From: an uncultured Desulfomonile sp.
Lineage (GTDB): Bacteria; Desulfobacterota; Desulfomonilia; Desulfomonilales; Desulfomonilaceae
Length of the DNA stretch: 6,868 bases
Direction: 5' to 3'
NCBI GenBank assembly: GCA_937915285.1
Contig: CALDNG010000370.1
Coordinates: forward strand, 1 to 6,868
Within the stretch, counting starts at the first letter, position 1; each line of letters begins with the position of its first letter. Position numbers and translations under genes: made by a program. Below, one piece after another: positions 1 through 6,047 of this stretch. The notes beneath the pieces are model-generated. The model was not told the DNA's origin. It saw nothing but the letters and a program-made list of their open reading frames with translations, and ran no database searches.

Positions 1-47
1 GACCACCGAGATCTACACTCTTTCCCTACACGACGCTCTTCCGATCT
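1..47 (+). other. Illumina P5/TruSeq adapter remnant (sequencing artefact)
   Basis: The first 47 bases match the 3' part of the 58-nt Illumina universal adapter. They begin inside P5 (GACCACCGAGATCTACAC) and run through the TruSeq read-1 primer to its diagnostic end GCTCTTCCGATCT at 35-47. Only the first 11 bases of the adapter are missing. This is untrimmed library sequence carried into the assembly, so position 1 is a contig end and genome-derived sequence starts at about 48. No gene overlaps it. Confidence 0.97.
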
Positions 48-110
48 AGGGCAAATAGCTATCAAGGAACTTAATCAGCCAGACCAGACTTAGTGTCCAA
101 AGCAATCCGG

Positions 111-896
111 TCAAAAAGAATCGTCAGAAATTACTGTCACTTCAGCGCCAACATTTATTCCGTATGTGCAGGCAGCGCTTGCGAGTGGAACCGCTATCTC
201 AAGAAGATCAAAACTGTTGATCAAGGCTATGGCTGAACGTCCAGGAGATTGAGAATAACTGGAGGAAAGGCCGGAAACCCTTATGTTGCCACAACGGACC
301 TCAACATGCTTTCCCTTCAGCATACTCTTGTCCACATTTGTGATGATGTTTCCAAAACTGTCCACATGTATGACACTTCCTTTTATTCGATTCCCGGATA
401 TATCGGGCGTAGGGATTTCCAGGATGACCGGATCAGAAACCATGGGTCCAATTTCTGAGAAGTTTCGCTCTCTGGACAACCATGCGGCTGCGGGCGCAAA
501 TATGTCCCTGCCGTGGAAAGTGTTGCTGACTTTCTGAAGTGTGAATGATGGGTTTAGTATTGCCCGCGCCTGAAAATCCTTGTTCTCATTGAGGACAGAT
601 GAGAAAATTCCATTGTCGGGACCTATGAGATAGCTTGCTCCAACCTTGACTGCCAGTGGACGACGTGAGCCTCCCACCCCAGGATCTACGACCGCCACGT
701 GCACGCTGGGAAAATTAAAACGCTCATACATGCCTTTCAGGACCAGATCAGCCTCTATAACTGAAAAGTGCGTTATCTCATGTGTGATGTCCACAATGTT
801 TACAACAGGATTTATGCCAAGCATAACACCTTTGATCTGTCCTACAAACCCATCACGGGTACCAAAGTCAGTGGTCAGTGTTATTACCGATATCAT
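111..896 (-). CDS. S-adenosyl-L-methionine hydroxide adenosyltransferase (SAM hydrolase, DUF62 family)
   Basis: This 261-residue cytosolic enzyme belongs to the DUF62/SAM hydroxide adenosyltransferase family, which splits S-adenosylmethionine with water into adenosine and L-methionine. Visible family motifs are TLTTDFGTRDG (6-16, SAM-binding Asp10), VDPGVGGSRR (70-79), IGPDNGIF (91-98), NTFHGRDIFAP (125-135), and in the C-terminal domain HVDSFGNIITN (177-187) and LLEIAVPLASAA (231-242). Asp71, Arg78 and His128 correspond to the Asp-Arg-His triad described for archaeal members. There is no insertion like the roughly 20-residue loop of the fluorinase, and the length is normal for the hydrolase branch, so a halogenase is unlikely. 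The reading frame stays open upstream to an ATG at 992. ATG 896 is chosen because the homologous region begins at once (MISVITLTTDFG) and AGGAG lies 11 nt upstream; the 32 extra residues look non-conserved. The gene is divergent from the ComF gene. Its physiological role in bacteria is unsettled. Confidence 0.93.
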   Translation of the reverse strand: MISVITLTTDFGTRDGFVGQIKGVMLGINPVVNIVDITHEITHFSVIEADLVLKGMYERFNFPSVHVAVVDPGVGGSRRPLAVKVGASYLIGPDNGIFSSVLNENKDFQARAILNPSFTLQKVSNTFHGRDIFAPAAAWLSRERNFSEIGPMVSDPVILEIPTPDISGNRIKGSVIHVDSFGNIITNVDKSMLKGKHVEVRCGNIRVSGLSSSYSQSPGRSAIALINSFDLLEIAVPLASAACTYGINVGAEVTVISDDSF

Positions 897-907
897 TTTG
901 GCGCTTT

Positions 908-912
908 CTCCT
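908..912 (-). promoter_or_regulatory. Ribosome binding site supporting the SAM hydrolase start at 896
   Basis: On the minus strand AGGAG lies 11 nt before ATG 896. The spacing is slightly long, but there is a clear purine-rich run (AGGAGAAAG). It argues for the internal ATG over the upstream in-frame ATG at 992. Confidence 0.55.
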
Positions 913-956
913 GAGAAGATATCAAAATGTGTTTGCCTATGCTGCAACGGTTTATG

Positions 957-985
957 TTGACATAGTGAGTCTGTCCTGATTAACT
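957..985 (+). promoter_or_regulatory. Weak candidate promoter for the comF-dehydratase pair
   Basis: A perfect TTGACA hexamer at 957-962 lies in the 145-nt divergent intergenic region. It is followed 17 nt later by TTAACT (980-985), which matches only three of six positions of a sigma-70 -10 box. Position and spacing suit transcription of the ComF gene at 1042, but the weak -10 makes this tentative. No good promoter was found for the opposite-strand SAM hydrolase gene. Confidence 0.25.
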
Positions 986-1041
986 CATCCAATCAAGGGG
1001 ATAAATTAGCTCTAACCATCACTCTCCCAATTGTCCGAAAA

Positions 1042-1863
1042 ATGGAATCCAGTGCTCTTGATCTAATAATAATGTCAGTACGAGCCCTTGGCTCGCTGTT
1101 GTTTCCCCATGTCTGCGTCTTTTGTGGTTCCTCTCGACTCACTGATGATTCTGATATTTGCGAGGACTGCGCAGCCAGCATCATAGCAGTGGATGAACCT
1201 TTCTGTGATCGATGCGGCGTACCGGCGCCTGCCCTGAATTTTGGCAGCGTAAACGTCTGCGGCAAATGTCTACAAAATCCTCCAGCCTACGATAAGGCGC
1301 GTTTCTCAGTGTTATATTCAAGGGGAATGCGGCGGGGAATTCTCGAATTCAAGTTTCACAACTCCCTGTTTCTGGCCGAAACTCTCTCTAAATTTCTGGT
1401 AAACTCTTTCAGAAGTCATTTCATCAATGAGAATCTGGACATGATCCTACCAGTTCCAGTCCATAACAGGCGTTTGTTGTGGCGGGGATACAACCAGTCG
1501 GCCATCCTGGCAAAAAAACTGGGTGAAAGTGTCGGCATTCCCGTCTTGACAGACGCTCTCATAAAGATTCGCAACACAGTTCCGCAAACCCAACTTAAAA
1601 GGAAGCAGAGACAAATTAATGTCAAGGGATCTTTCTCTGTTCGAAACCCTTCAAACGTGAAAGGCAAACGGATCCTGGTGGTTGATGACGTGTTTACAAC
1701 CGGCTCGACGCTTTCGGAAGCATCCATGACACTGAGAAGAAAAGGAGCGGAATCTGTTCAGGCTCTTATACTTGGACTCAGGCACGGACCGGAGCCACCG
1801 GAACCTCGCAAGGACAATTCAATTTTCAGGGACATCTTCTTCATAGGCGGCAAGTCCAGGTAG
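1042..1863 (+). CDS. comF: ComF/GntX-type phosphoribosyltransferase-family protein with double zinc ribbon
   Basis: This 273-residue protein has the standard ComF architecture. An N-terminal zinc-binding region has paired CxxC motifs: Cys25/Cys28 with Cys40/Cys43, then Cys55/Cys58 with Cys73/Cys76. It is followed by a type I phosphoribosyltransferase fold. Hallmarks are ILPVPVHNRRLLWRGYNQ (135-152), the basic QTQLKRKQRQIN segment (182-193), and the PRPP-binding loop ILVVDDVFTTGST (211-223) with Asp215 and Asp216. ComF of Bacillus is needed for DNA uptake, but homologues are widespread in bacteria not known to be competent; the substrate here cannot be deduced. No strong Shine-Dalgarno sequence precedes ATG 1042. 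The alternative ATG at 1072 (residue 11) also lacks one, so the start is uncertain by 10 residues. The final 25 or so residues after the fold are proline-rich, charged and probably not conserved. The TAG stop sits inside the ribosome binding site of the next gene, suggesting translational coupling. Confidence 0.92.
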   Translation: MESSALDLIIMSVRALGSLLFPHVCVFCGSSRLTDDSDICEDCAASIIAVDEPFCDRCGVPAPALNFGSVNVCGKCLQNPPAYDKARFSVLYSRGMRRGILEFKFHNSLFLAETLSKFLVNSFRSHFINENLDMILPVPVHNRRLLWRGYNQSAILAKKLGESVGIPVLTDALIKIRNTVPQTQLKRKQRQINVKGSFSVRNPSNVKGKRILVVDDVFTTGSTLSEASMTLRRKGAESVQALILGLRHGPEPPEPRKDNSIFRDIFFIGGKSR

Positions 1864-1868
1864 GAGGA
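1861..1868 (+). promoter_or_regulatory. Strong ribosome binding site overlapping the comF stop codon
   Basis: TAGGAGGA at 1861-1868 is a near-perfect Shine-Dalgarno sequence, with 7 nt between GGAGG and ATG 1875. Its TAG is the stop codon of the ComF gene. It fixes the start of the dehydratase-like gene at ATG 1875 rather than the in-frame TTG at 1869, which would lie directly against it. Confidence 0.85.
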
Positions 1869-1874
1869 TTGAAA

Positions 1875-3359
1875 ATGGGTCTAAAGACACCAGAGGAATA
1901 CGAGGAGAGTGTGAGGAGTCTCAAGCCTCGCGTTTTCATGAATGGCAAGAAGGTTGAAAACATTCTCGAGAATCCGAACACCAGGTGCGTGTTCGAATCA
2001 AACAGGGCGAGCTATGAGTGGGCCCTGGATGCAAGATTTTCGGATATCATGTCGTGTTACTCGCCTTTAATCGGGGAGCGCATTAACAGGTATACTCATG
2101 TAAGTTCCAGCGTGGATGACCTTGTCTCCAAGGCGCAAGCGGGAACCTTTACTGCGGAGAACCTTGGAACGTGCATTTACAGGTGCGTTGGTTATGACGC
2201 CTTTCATGCCCTTGCCTCGACCACGTGGGAAATGGACCGGGACCTGAAAACAGAATATAATCAGCGTTTTCTCGAATACCTGAAATATGTTCAAAAAAAT
2301 GACCTTGCGGTTGCAGGCGCCCTGACCGAACCTCGTGGCCACAGGATGAAAAGGGCGGTAGACTGGCCAGACCCTTATCTGTCCCTGAAAATAGTGGAAA
2401 GGGATAGCAAGGGGATAACTGTAAGGGGCGCCAAGATAAATATAAGTGGAGCTTATGCCTGTCATGAACTCGTTGTGCTTCCGCAGGGCGCCAGGACTGC
2501 TGAAGAAAAAGACTATGCTATCGCCTTTGCAATCCCGAGTGACACAAAAGGGGTGACTTACGTATGTCAGTATTCCCCCTATTCAGCGGAGAGAGAGCTT
2601 GCTGAGGACAATTTTGAGTTGGGAAATCCAGTCTTTGGTCAGCGTGAAACCGCAATGGTTATCTTTGATGATGTTTTTGTTCCCTGGGAGCGAGTTTTTC
2701 ACTGTGGTGAGACACCCTATTCCATGAAAATCGTTGGGCGTTTCGCCAAAACCCACCGCATGACTTGCGGCGGAACCTGTAAGGTTGGCTTCATGAACCA
2801 GATAATTGGCGCCTGTAAACTTGTCCAGGAATACAAAGGTCTGGAAAATGTTCCCCACATCAATGAACAACTAACCGAGATGGTTGTGCTGCGAGAGACA
2901 GGAAGGGCCTGCGGTTTGGCGGCGGCAAGGCTTGGAACGGAGGACCCGATTGGCTCAGGGGTCTATTTGCCGGATGAGCTTATGGGCAACGTCTCGAAAC
3001 TCAATATTTGCGATGCCTTCTGGCGAGTCATGGCGTTGGCGGGAGACATTGGCGGCGGCCTTATTGTGACAATGCCATCGCTAAAGGAGCTAAAAAATCC
3101 TGAGATCGCCAATTTTGTAGAGGAGTTCTACAGTTTTGGGTCCGAAGAACCCACGGAAAACATCATGAAGGTGCATAAACTCCTTCAAAACTGGACCGCT
3201 GGGCAGCACGGTGTCGGCACATGGCATGGCGCCGGACCGGTTATGGCACAGAAGATCATGATTCAGAGGACCGTTAGCTTTGACCACGAGAAAGATCTGG
3301 TAAGAAAGACTCTAAAACTCAAGGACAAAGAGACGTCTACACCACCTGCTGAATCATGA
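1875..3359 (+). CDS. 4-hydroxybutyryl-CoA dehydratase/HpaB-superfamily protein with altered active site
   Basis: This 494-residue protein aligns over its whole length with AbfD, the FAD and [4Fe-4S] enzyme of Clostridium aminobutyricum that dehydrates 4-hydroxybutyryl-CoA and isomerises vinylacetyl-CoA (about 490 residues). Recognisable blocks are RCVGYDAF (103-110), EYLKYVQKNDLAV (134-146), TVRGAKINISGA (182-193), MVIFDDVFVPWERVF (261-275), GGLIVTMPS (394-402) and HGAG (451-454). The Fe-S ligands appear kept: Cys100-x3-Cys104, His294 and Cys302, followed by Lys303 (AbfD Cys99, Cys103, His292, Cys299, Lys300). However, the His-to-Cys segment reads HRMTCGGTCK instead of HRQSYGGCK: it is one residue longer and has Cys298 where AbfD has catalytic Tyr296. 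Gln101 is Tyr102, Thr190 is Ser191, and the stretch before HGAG is about three residues shorter with no equivalent of Glu455. The fold and cofactors are well supported, but the AbfD reaction should not be assumed. The Cys and His ligands argue against a simple HpaB-type flavin monooxygenase. Confidence 0.88.
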   Translation: MGLKTPEEYEESVRSLKPRVFMNGKKVENILENPNTRCVFESNRASYEWALDARFSDIMSCYSPLIGERINRYTHVSSSVDDLVSKAQAGTFTAENLGTCIYRCVGYDAFHALASTTWEMDRDLKTEYNQRFLEYLKYVQKNDLAVAGALTEPRGHRMKRAVDWPDPYLSLKIVERDSKGITVRGAKINISGAYACHELVVLPQGARTAEEKDYAIAFAIPSDTKGVTYVCQYSPYSAERELAEDNFELGNPVFGQRETAMVIFDDVFVPWERVFHCGETPYSMKIVGRFAKTHRMTCGGTCKVGFMNQIIGACKLVQEYKGLENVPHINEQLTEMVVLRETGRACGLAAARLGTEDPIGSGVYLPDELMGNVSKLNICDAFWRVMALAGDIGGGLIVTMPSLKELKNPEIANFVEEFYSFGSEEPTENIMKVHKLLQNWTAGQHGVGTWHGAGPVMAQKIMIQRTVSFDHEKDLVRKTLKLKDKETSTPPAES

Positions 3360-3369
3360 ACCGCATCAG

Positions 3370-3402
3370 ACTGGATCCGTTTTATGGTGATGTGGATCCA
3401 GT
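3370..3402. repeat. Inverted repeat (9-bp arms) between convergent genes
   Basis: ACTGGATCC (3370-3378) and GGATCCAGT (3394-3402) form perfect 9-bp arms around a 15-nt loop, directly after the dehydratase stop. No T-tract follows on either strand, so it may be an mRNA 3'-end stabilising hairpin or part of a compound terminator rather than a classic terminator. Confidence 0.5.
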
Positions 3403-3406
3403 GAGG

Positions 3407-3432
3407 CTCTGGTGTCCAGAGGACTATTTTTT
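3407..3432 (+). terminator. Candidate intrinsic terminator of the comF-dehydratase transcript
   Basis: CTCTGG (3407-3412) pairs with CCAGAG (3416-3421) over a TGT loop, and a run of six Ts (3427-3432) follows 5 nt downstream. The gap between stem and T-run is larger than ideal. The T-run also encodes the terminal lysines of the convergent DUF169 gene. Location at the end of a plus-strand unit supports a termination role. Confidence 0.4.
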
Positions 3433-4206
3433 GTCGGACTGGCTGGAGAATTTGTAAACTGCGTCCAGGGCGGCAAATGGGCTTACCTGGGCGCCAAATT
3501 GCGAGATCGGATACCGGATACCTCTTTTGTAAAGCACTTCAAGATTACTCAGTATTCTTGAGCATTCCTCCACCGGCAATCCTATGGCCAGTTCATCATC
3601 AGACGCATGCCCAAAACGCCTTTCCCCGTAACACGGAATTGAAAGGGCAGGAGTTTTCTCTACAAAACACCTTCCAATGACGTCGGAACAAGAGGTTTCA
3701 CCAACTGAATAAAAAGTCATCCTTTCAAACTTGTCGAATTGTATGGCGTTAATCAGCAGGGACATCTGGGCTGGGTTTCCGTATAGCAGAACCATATCAG
3801 GCTCAAAAGGATCGTAAGCGGTAGGGGCCAAAGAGAAAGCACGGAATTTCCCAAATGGAATTCTCTGGATGACACGCTCACATTCGGCTGCATCCTGCCT
3901 GGACTCGAGCCAGACCCTGCTGCGCATTTCTCCGCTGGTCACGAAATCACTCAATTCCGAGAGTCCCAGGACACTTGCGCATCCCTGAGTCACGAGGTCT
4001 TCGGCTACCCCTCCAACAGTCCAGTCAAACGTTCTGACAATGGTTATGAGTTGACACAGCGAAAGTTTCTCTTGAGGTCGCCTCAACCATTTGTTCTGAT
4101 TCAACGCTTCGGGATCTTCATACAGTTTTAGACCAACTGGAAAGGTCTTGAGTCGCAACAACCTCTCCATGTTTCTAGTCCAGTCCGACCATTTGATGTG
4201 TTGCAT
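3424..4206 (-). CDS. DUF169 family protein
   Basis: This 260-residue cytosolic protein has the conserved spacing of the DUF169 family, which has no established biochemical function. Landmarks are FPVGLKLYED (22-31), LCQLI with Cys51, QGCASVLGLSEL with Cys76 (74-85), PDMVLLYGNPAQM (136-148), GETSCSDVIGRC with Cys173 and Cys180 (169-180), IPCYGERRFGHASDDE with Cys192 (190-205) and IGLPVEE (208-214). The recurring cysteines could bind metal or an Fe-S cluster, but that is inference. No signal peptide or membrane segment is seen. The frame extends upstream to ATG 4305, inside the PHP gene. ATG 4206 is preferred because AAAGGAGG lies 9 nt before it and family similarity begins just after. It is the last gene of the minus-strand cluster, 67 nt after the PHP gene. 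Confidence 0.85.
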   Translation of the reverse strand: MQHIKWSDWTRNMERLLRLKTFPVGLKLYEDPEALNQNKWLRRPQEKLSLCQLITIVRTFDWTVGGVAEDLVTQGCASVLGLSELSDFVTSGEMRSRVWLESRQDAAECERVIQRIPFGKFRAFSLAPTAYDPFEPDMVLLYGNPAQMSLLINAIQFDKFERMTFYSVGETSCSDVIGRCFVEKTPALSIPCYGERRFGHASDDELAIGLPVEECSRILSNLEVLYKRGIRYPISQFGAQVSPFAALDAVYKFSSQSDKK

Positions 4207-4215
4207 TGCCGTTGG

Positions 4216-4223
4216 CCTCCTTT
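4216..4223 (-). promoter_or_regulatory. Ribosome binding site fixing the DUF169 start
   Basis: On the minus strand AAAGGAGG lies 9 nt before ATG 4206. It is a strong Shine-Dalgarno sequence and rules in favour of this start over the in-frame ATG at 4305. Confidence 0.8.
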
Positions 4224-4273
4224 GCTCACCGGAGCGACTCACCGCCCAATTCGGCCTGTCATTCCCGCTCAGG

Positions 4274-4900
4274 CTATTTACAACGTTCAAGCGAATACTT
4301 GCCACTCAGGATTGCCTGAGCAAGTTCCACATCCGACGAGATAGGTGAATCAAAAACCGTGACACACGATCCCACCGCTTCAATGGAATGAGCATCGCTA
4401 CCGCCGATCTTTATAAGGCCCATCATATCAGCGACCTGGCGGGCAAACTCATTTTCCTCATCAGTGACTTTCCCGTTACATACCTCCAGGCCATGGACCT
4501 GAGAGAAAGTAGGATTTTCCCTGGCGTCTTCAACACTCATCTGAAGCATTCCGAACCCAAACAACAAGAATCCGCGGAAAGGATGCGCAGCAATGGCGAC
4601 ACCTTGGGCGGCATCGACCCTATTCTTGAGTTCTTCCGGCGTCATCATGCCCTCAGGTTCCTCTCCAAACCCAAAGGCCAGGATATCACCACCGGTTGTG
4701 GTGATCTCTATACCTCTGAATACCGCTATTCCATATTTCTGGCTAAGTTTGTCCGCCTGCTCCGGAGTCCATATCCTGTTGTGCTCAGTGATGCAAACAC
4801 CGTCCAGTCCGGCATCCAGGGCAGCCTTCATCATCTCGTCAGGGTCCATGACGCTGCAGGCTGAAGCAAGTGTTGTATGAATGTGTAAGTCGAGTCGCAT
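4274..4900 (-). CDS. PHP-domain metal-dependent phosphoesterase
   Basis: This 208-residue protein is a stand-alone PHP domain, a trinuclear-metal phosphoesterase fold. The metal-binding motifs occur in canonical order: DLHIHT (His6, His8), CITEHN (Glu39, His40), RGIEITT (Glu65), AAHPFRG (His106) and GGSDAHS (Asp169, His171). Family members hydrolyse small phosphoesters or nucleotides (histidinol phosphate phosphatase, TrpH-like nucleotidases) or act on DNA in polymerases. The short length and lack of extra domains favour a small-molecule or nucleotide phosphatase, but the substrate cannot be read from sequence. ATG 4900 has AAAGG 7 nt upstream. The gene starts 15 nt after the stop of a DUF2889-like gene and is followed by DUF169, so co-transcription is likely. 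Confidence 0.9.
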   Translation of the reverse strand: MRLDLHIHTTLASACSVMDPDEMMKAALDAGLDGVCITEHNRIWTPEQADKLSQKYGIAVFRGIEITTTGGDILAFGFGEEPEGMMTPEELKNRVDAAQGVAIAAHPFRGFLLFGFGMLQMSVEDARENPTFSQVHGLEVCNGKVTDEENEFARQVADMMGLIKIGGSDAHSIEAVGSCVTVFDSPISSDVELAQAILSGKYSLERCK

Positions 4901-4915
4901 GCGTAAGCCTTTATG

Positions 4916-5380
4916 TTATCTAATCTTAAGATATCCCCCAAGGTTTGGATTATTCCTTAGAAAATCAGCTAGAAACTCTTTCTTGTCCAGAGACGGATTT
5001 CCCGCCATTGACTCCTTTAACCGGCGAGCCAGTTCAGCCCTGACCAGACTGTGCATACAATCTACGATAAGCGCTGCCATGTGGCGACATCCATTGCGGC
5101 CCAAATCCTTTTTGATTTTACCGTCCAGTTCAGAATCTATTGACCAACCCAGGCAATTACTGAAAAATTTCTCCGCCAGCAGACACCTGTCAGTAGTGAA
5201 TCTTTTCATTCTGGCCTTTATGGACTCTATTGTCAGCTCAGGCCAATAAACCCGGATCTCGCACTGCATCGCATAAAGCTCGTCTTCCAGAACACCGGAA
5301 ACAACCCGGTAGTCCGGACCCTGTTTCTGAACACCGCAGGTTTTGAGGCGAGAATATTGAGGCATTGAGGAACTTTTCAA
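4916..5380 (-). CDS. DUF2889-like protein, Cys/His-retaining copy
   Basis: This 154-residue protein of unknown function resembles DUF2889. It has a beta-rich first half (EDELYAMQCEIRVYWPELTI, 32-51), then a segment with Cys66 (TTDRCLLAEKF, 63-71) and a C-terminal helical part containing KKDLGRNGCRHMAALIVD (90-107). The GC-x-H element (Cys98, His100) and the upstream Cys66 fit the family pattern I recall. It is similar along its length to the neighbouring upstream protein (5418-5930). Translation appears to begin at TTG 5380, which has GGGAGG 6 nt upstream; the first ATG (5365) would sit 21 nt from that site. No signal peptide or membrane segment is visible. The family assignment comes from pattern recognition and needs a profile search. 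Confidence 0.72.
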   Translation of the reverse strand: MKSSSMPQYSRLKTCGVQKQGPDYRVVSGVLEDELYAMQCEIRVYWPELTIESIKARMKRFTTDRCLLAEKFFSNCLGWSIDSELDGKIKKDLGRNGCRHMAALIVDCMHSLVRAELARRLKESMAGNPSLDKKEFLADFLRNNPNLGGYLKIR

Positions 5381-5386
5381 CAGTGA

Positions 5387-5392
5387 CCTCCC
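5387..5392 (-). promoter_or_regulatory. Ribosome binding site indicating a TTG start at 5380
   Basis: Minus-strand GGGAGG (within AGGAAAGGGAGG) is 6 nt from TTG 5380 and 21 nt from the first ATG at 5365, so the non-ATG start is the better choice. Confidence 0.7.
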
Positions 5393-5417
5393 TTTCCTGA
5401 AAAATCACTAAACGCTT

Positions 5418-5930
5418 TTAATCCAATCCCCTGAAAGCTGCGCAACTGTCCTTCAGGCGAGGGTTTGCAGCAAGCTTTTTGATCATCTCCAGGCCTATGA
5501 CCCTGTCATTGAGTTCGGTGACAGATTCATCCCCGAAAACCTCAGGCCTTGTCCCGCCTAGTTCCGTAGCCTTGCGCAATTCTGGAACCGTGATGGCGTT
5601 GACAAGCATTTCCATGGCCTCCAGCAACAACTCCGCAATCCGGTCGGACCCTGAAGCCCCACCGACTATCTCCCTGACTATCTTTGTCATTCCAGGCCCA
5701 ACCCGAACTCCGATGAGCTTTTTTGCTACATCGGCCAAGTCAGGAATTTGTCCGAACACATCCCTGGTCACCTCGAGCGTGGCTGTTCTGATGTCCAGCG
5801 CAGGAGCTTTTACATCAATCATGATCTTCGCTGAGAAAAGATTGTCATCCGCCCTAAGGGTTATTCTCCACAACCCCGGCTCGAGTTCCTCCACCACTGT
5901 AAGGTTATGCGACTGAAAATCAAGAATCAA
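5418..5930 (-). CDS. DUF2889-like protein, copy lacking the Cys/His element
   Basis: This protein of about 170 residues matches DUF2889 best in its middle: KKLIGVRVGPGMTKIVREIV (70-89), GGASGSDRIAELLLEAMEML (90-109). A preceding beta-rich half contains LFSAKIMIDVKAPALDI (31-47). The region corresponding to GC-x-H in its neighbour reads SGSDRI, so both Cys and His are absent, as is the upstream Cys. It has a longer C-terminal tail than its neighbour. The start is uncertain. TTG 5945 opens the frame but has no ribosome binding site. TTG 5930 has AAAGGGGG with a short 4-nt spacing and is preferred here. It is the first gene of the minus-strand cluster, 37 nt before the second DUF2889-like gene, and shares no obvious export signal. 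The function is unknown. Confidence 0.72.
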   Translation of the reverse strand: MILDFQSHNLTVVEELEPGLWRITLRADDNLFSAKIMIDVKAPALDIRTATLEVTRDVFGQIPDLADVAKKLIGVRVGPGMTKIVREIVGGASGSDRIAELLLEAMEMLVNAITVPELRKATELGGTRPEVFGDESVTELNDRVIGLEMIKKLAANPRLKDSCAAFRGLD

Positions 5931-5974
5931 AGCGCCCCCTTTCAAATGTAGAATGATAGTTTACAAGGATGATG

Positions 5975-5996
5975 AAAATTGAGAACCCGCTCTCAA
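5975..5996 (-). terminator. Intrinsic terminator after the permease-repressor gene
   Basis: On the minus strand TTGAGA and TCTCAA arms (5996-5991 and 5984-5979), extended by one G-T pair, enclose a short CGGG loop and are followed directly by TTTT (5978-5975). It lies 51 nt after the stop of the ABC-3/DtxR gene and before the DUF2889 pair, so it probably separates two transcription units. The stem is AT-rich and the T-run short, so it may be leaky. Confidence 0.55.
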
Positions 5997-6047
5997 GCCT
6001 ATTTTACAGTTAACTTTCGAACTACTGCTGATGAATGTCAAGTTCTT

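Noticed and set aside
111..896. Possible fluorinase or chlorinase (SAM halogenase)
   Set aside because: The family includes halogenases, but the Asp-Arg-His set of hydroxide transferases is present and there is no room for the extra loop of the fluorinase.
993..1265. 90-residue minus-strand open frame directly upstream of the SAM hydrolase gene
   Set aside because: It is antisense to the zinc-ribbon part of the ComF gene and has no recognisable domain.
1875..3359. 4-hydroxyphenylacetate 3-monooxygenase (HpaB)
   Set aside because: Superfamily similarity exists, but the Cys-x3-Cys and His/Cys-Lys ligand motifs match the Fe-S dehydratase branch.
4305..4320. Inverted repeat CTCAGG-ATTG-CCTGAG
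   Set aside because: It is a 6-bp hairpin inside the PHP coding sequence with no T-tract; best explained as chance.
4388..4864. 158-residue plus-strand open frame
   Set aside because: It is antisense to the PHP gene, whose metal-binding motifs are intact in the other frame; the translation shows no recognisable motif.
5479..5916. 145-residue plus-strand open frame
   Set aside because: It is antisense to the first DUF2889-like gene, Ser/Thr-rich and low in complexity, typical of a shadow frame.
6036..6041. Minus-strand TTGACA as a -35 box for the DUF2889 operon
   Set aside because: No acceptable -10 hexamer lies 16-18 nt downstream; the nearest TAAAAT is 29 nt away.
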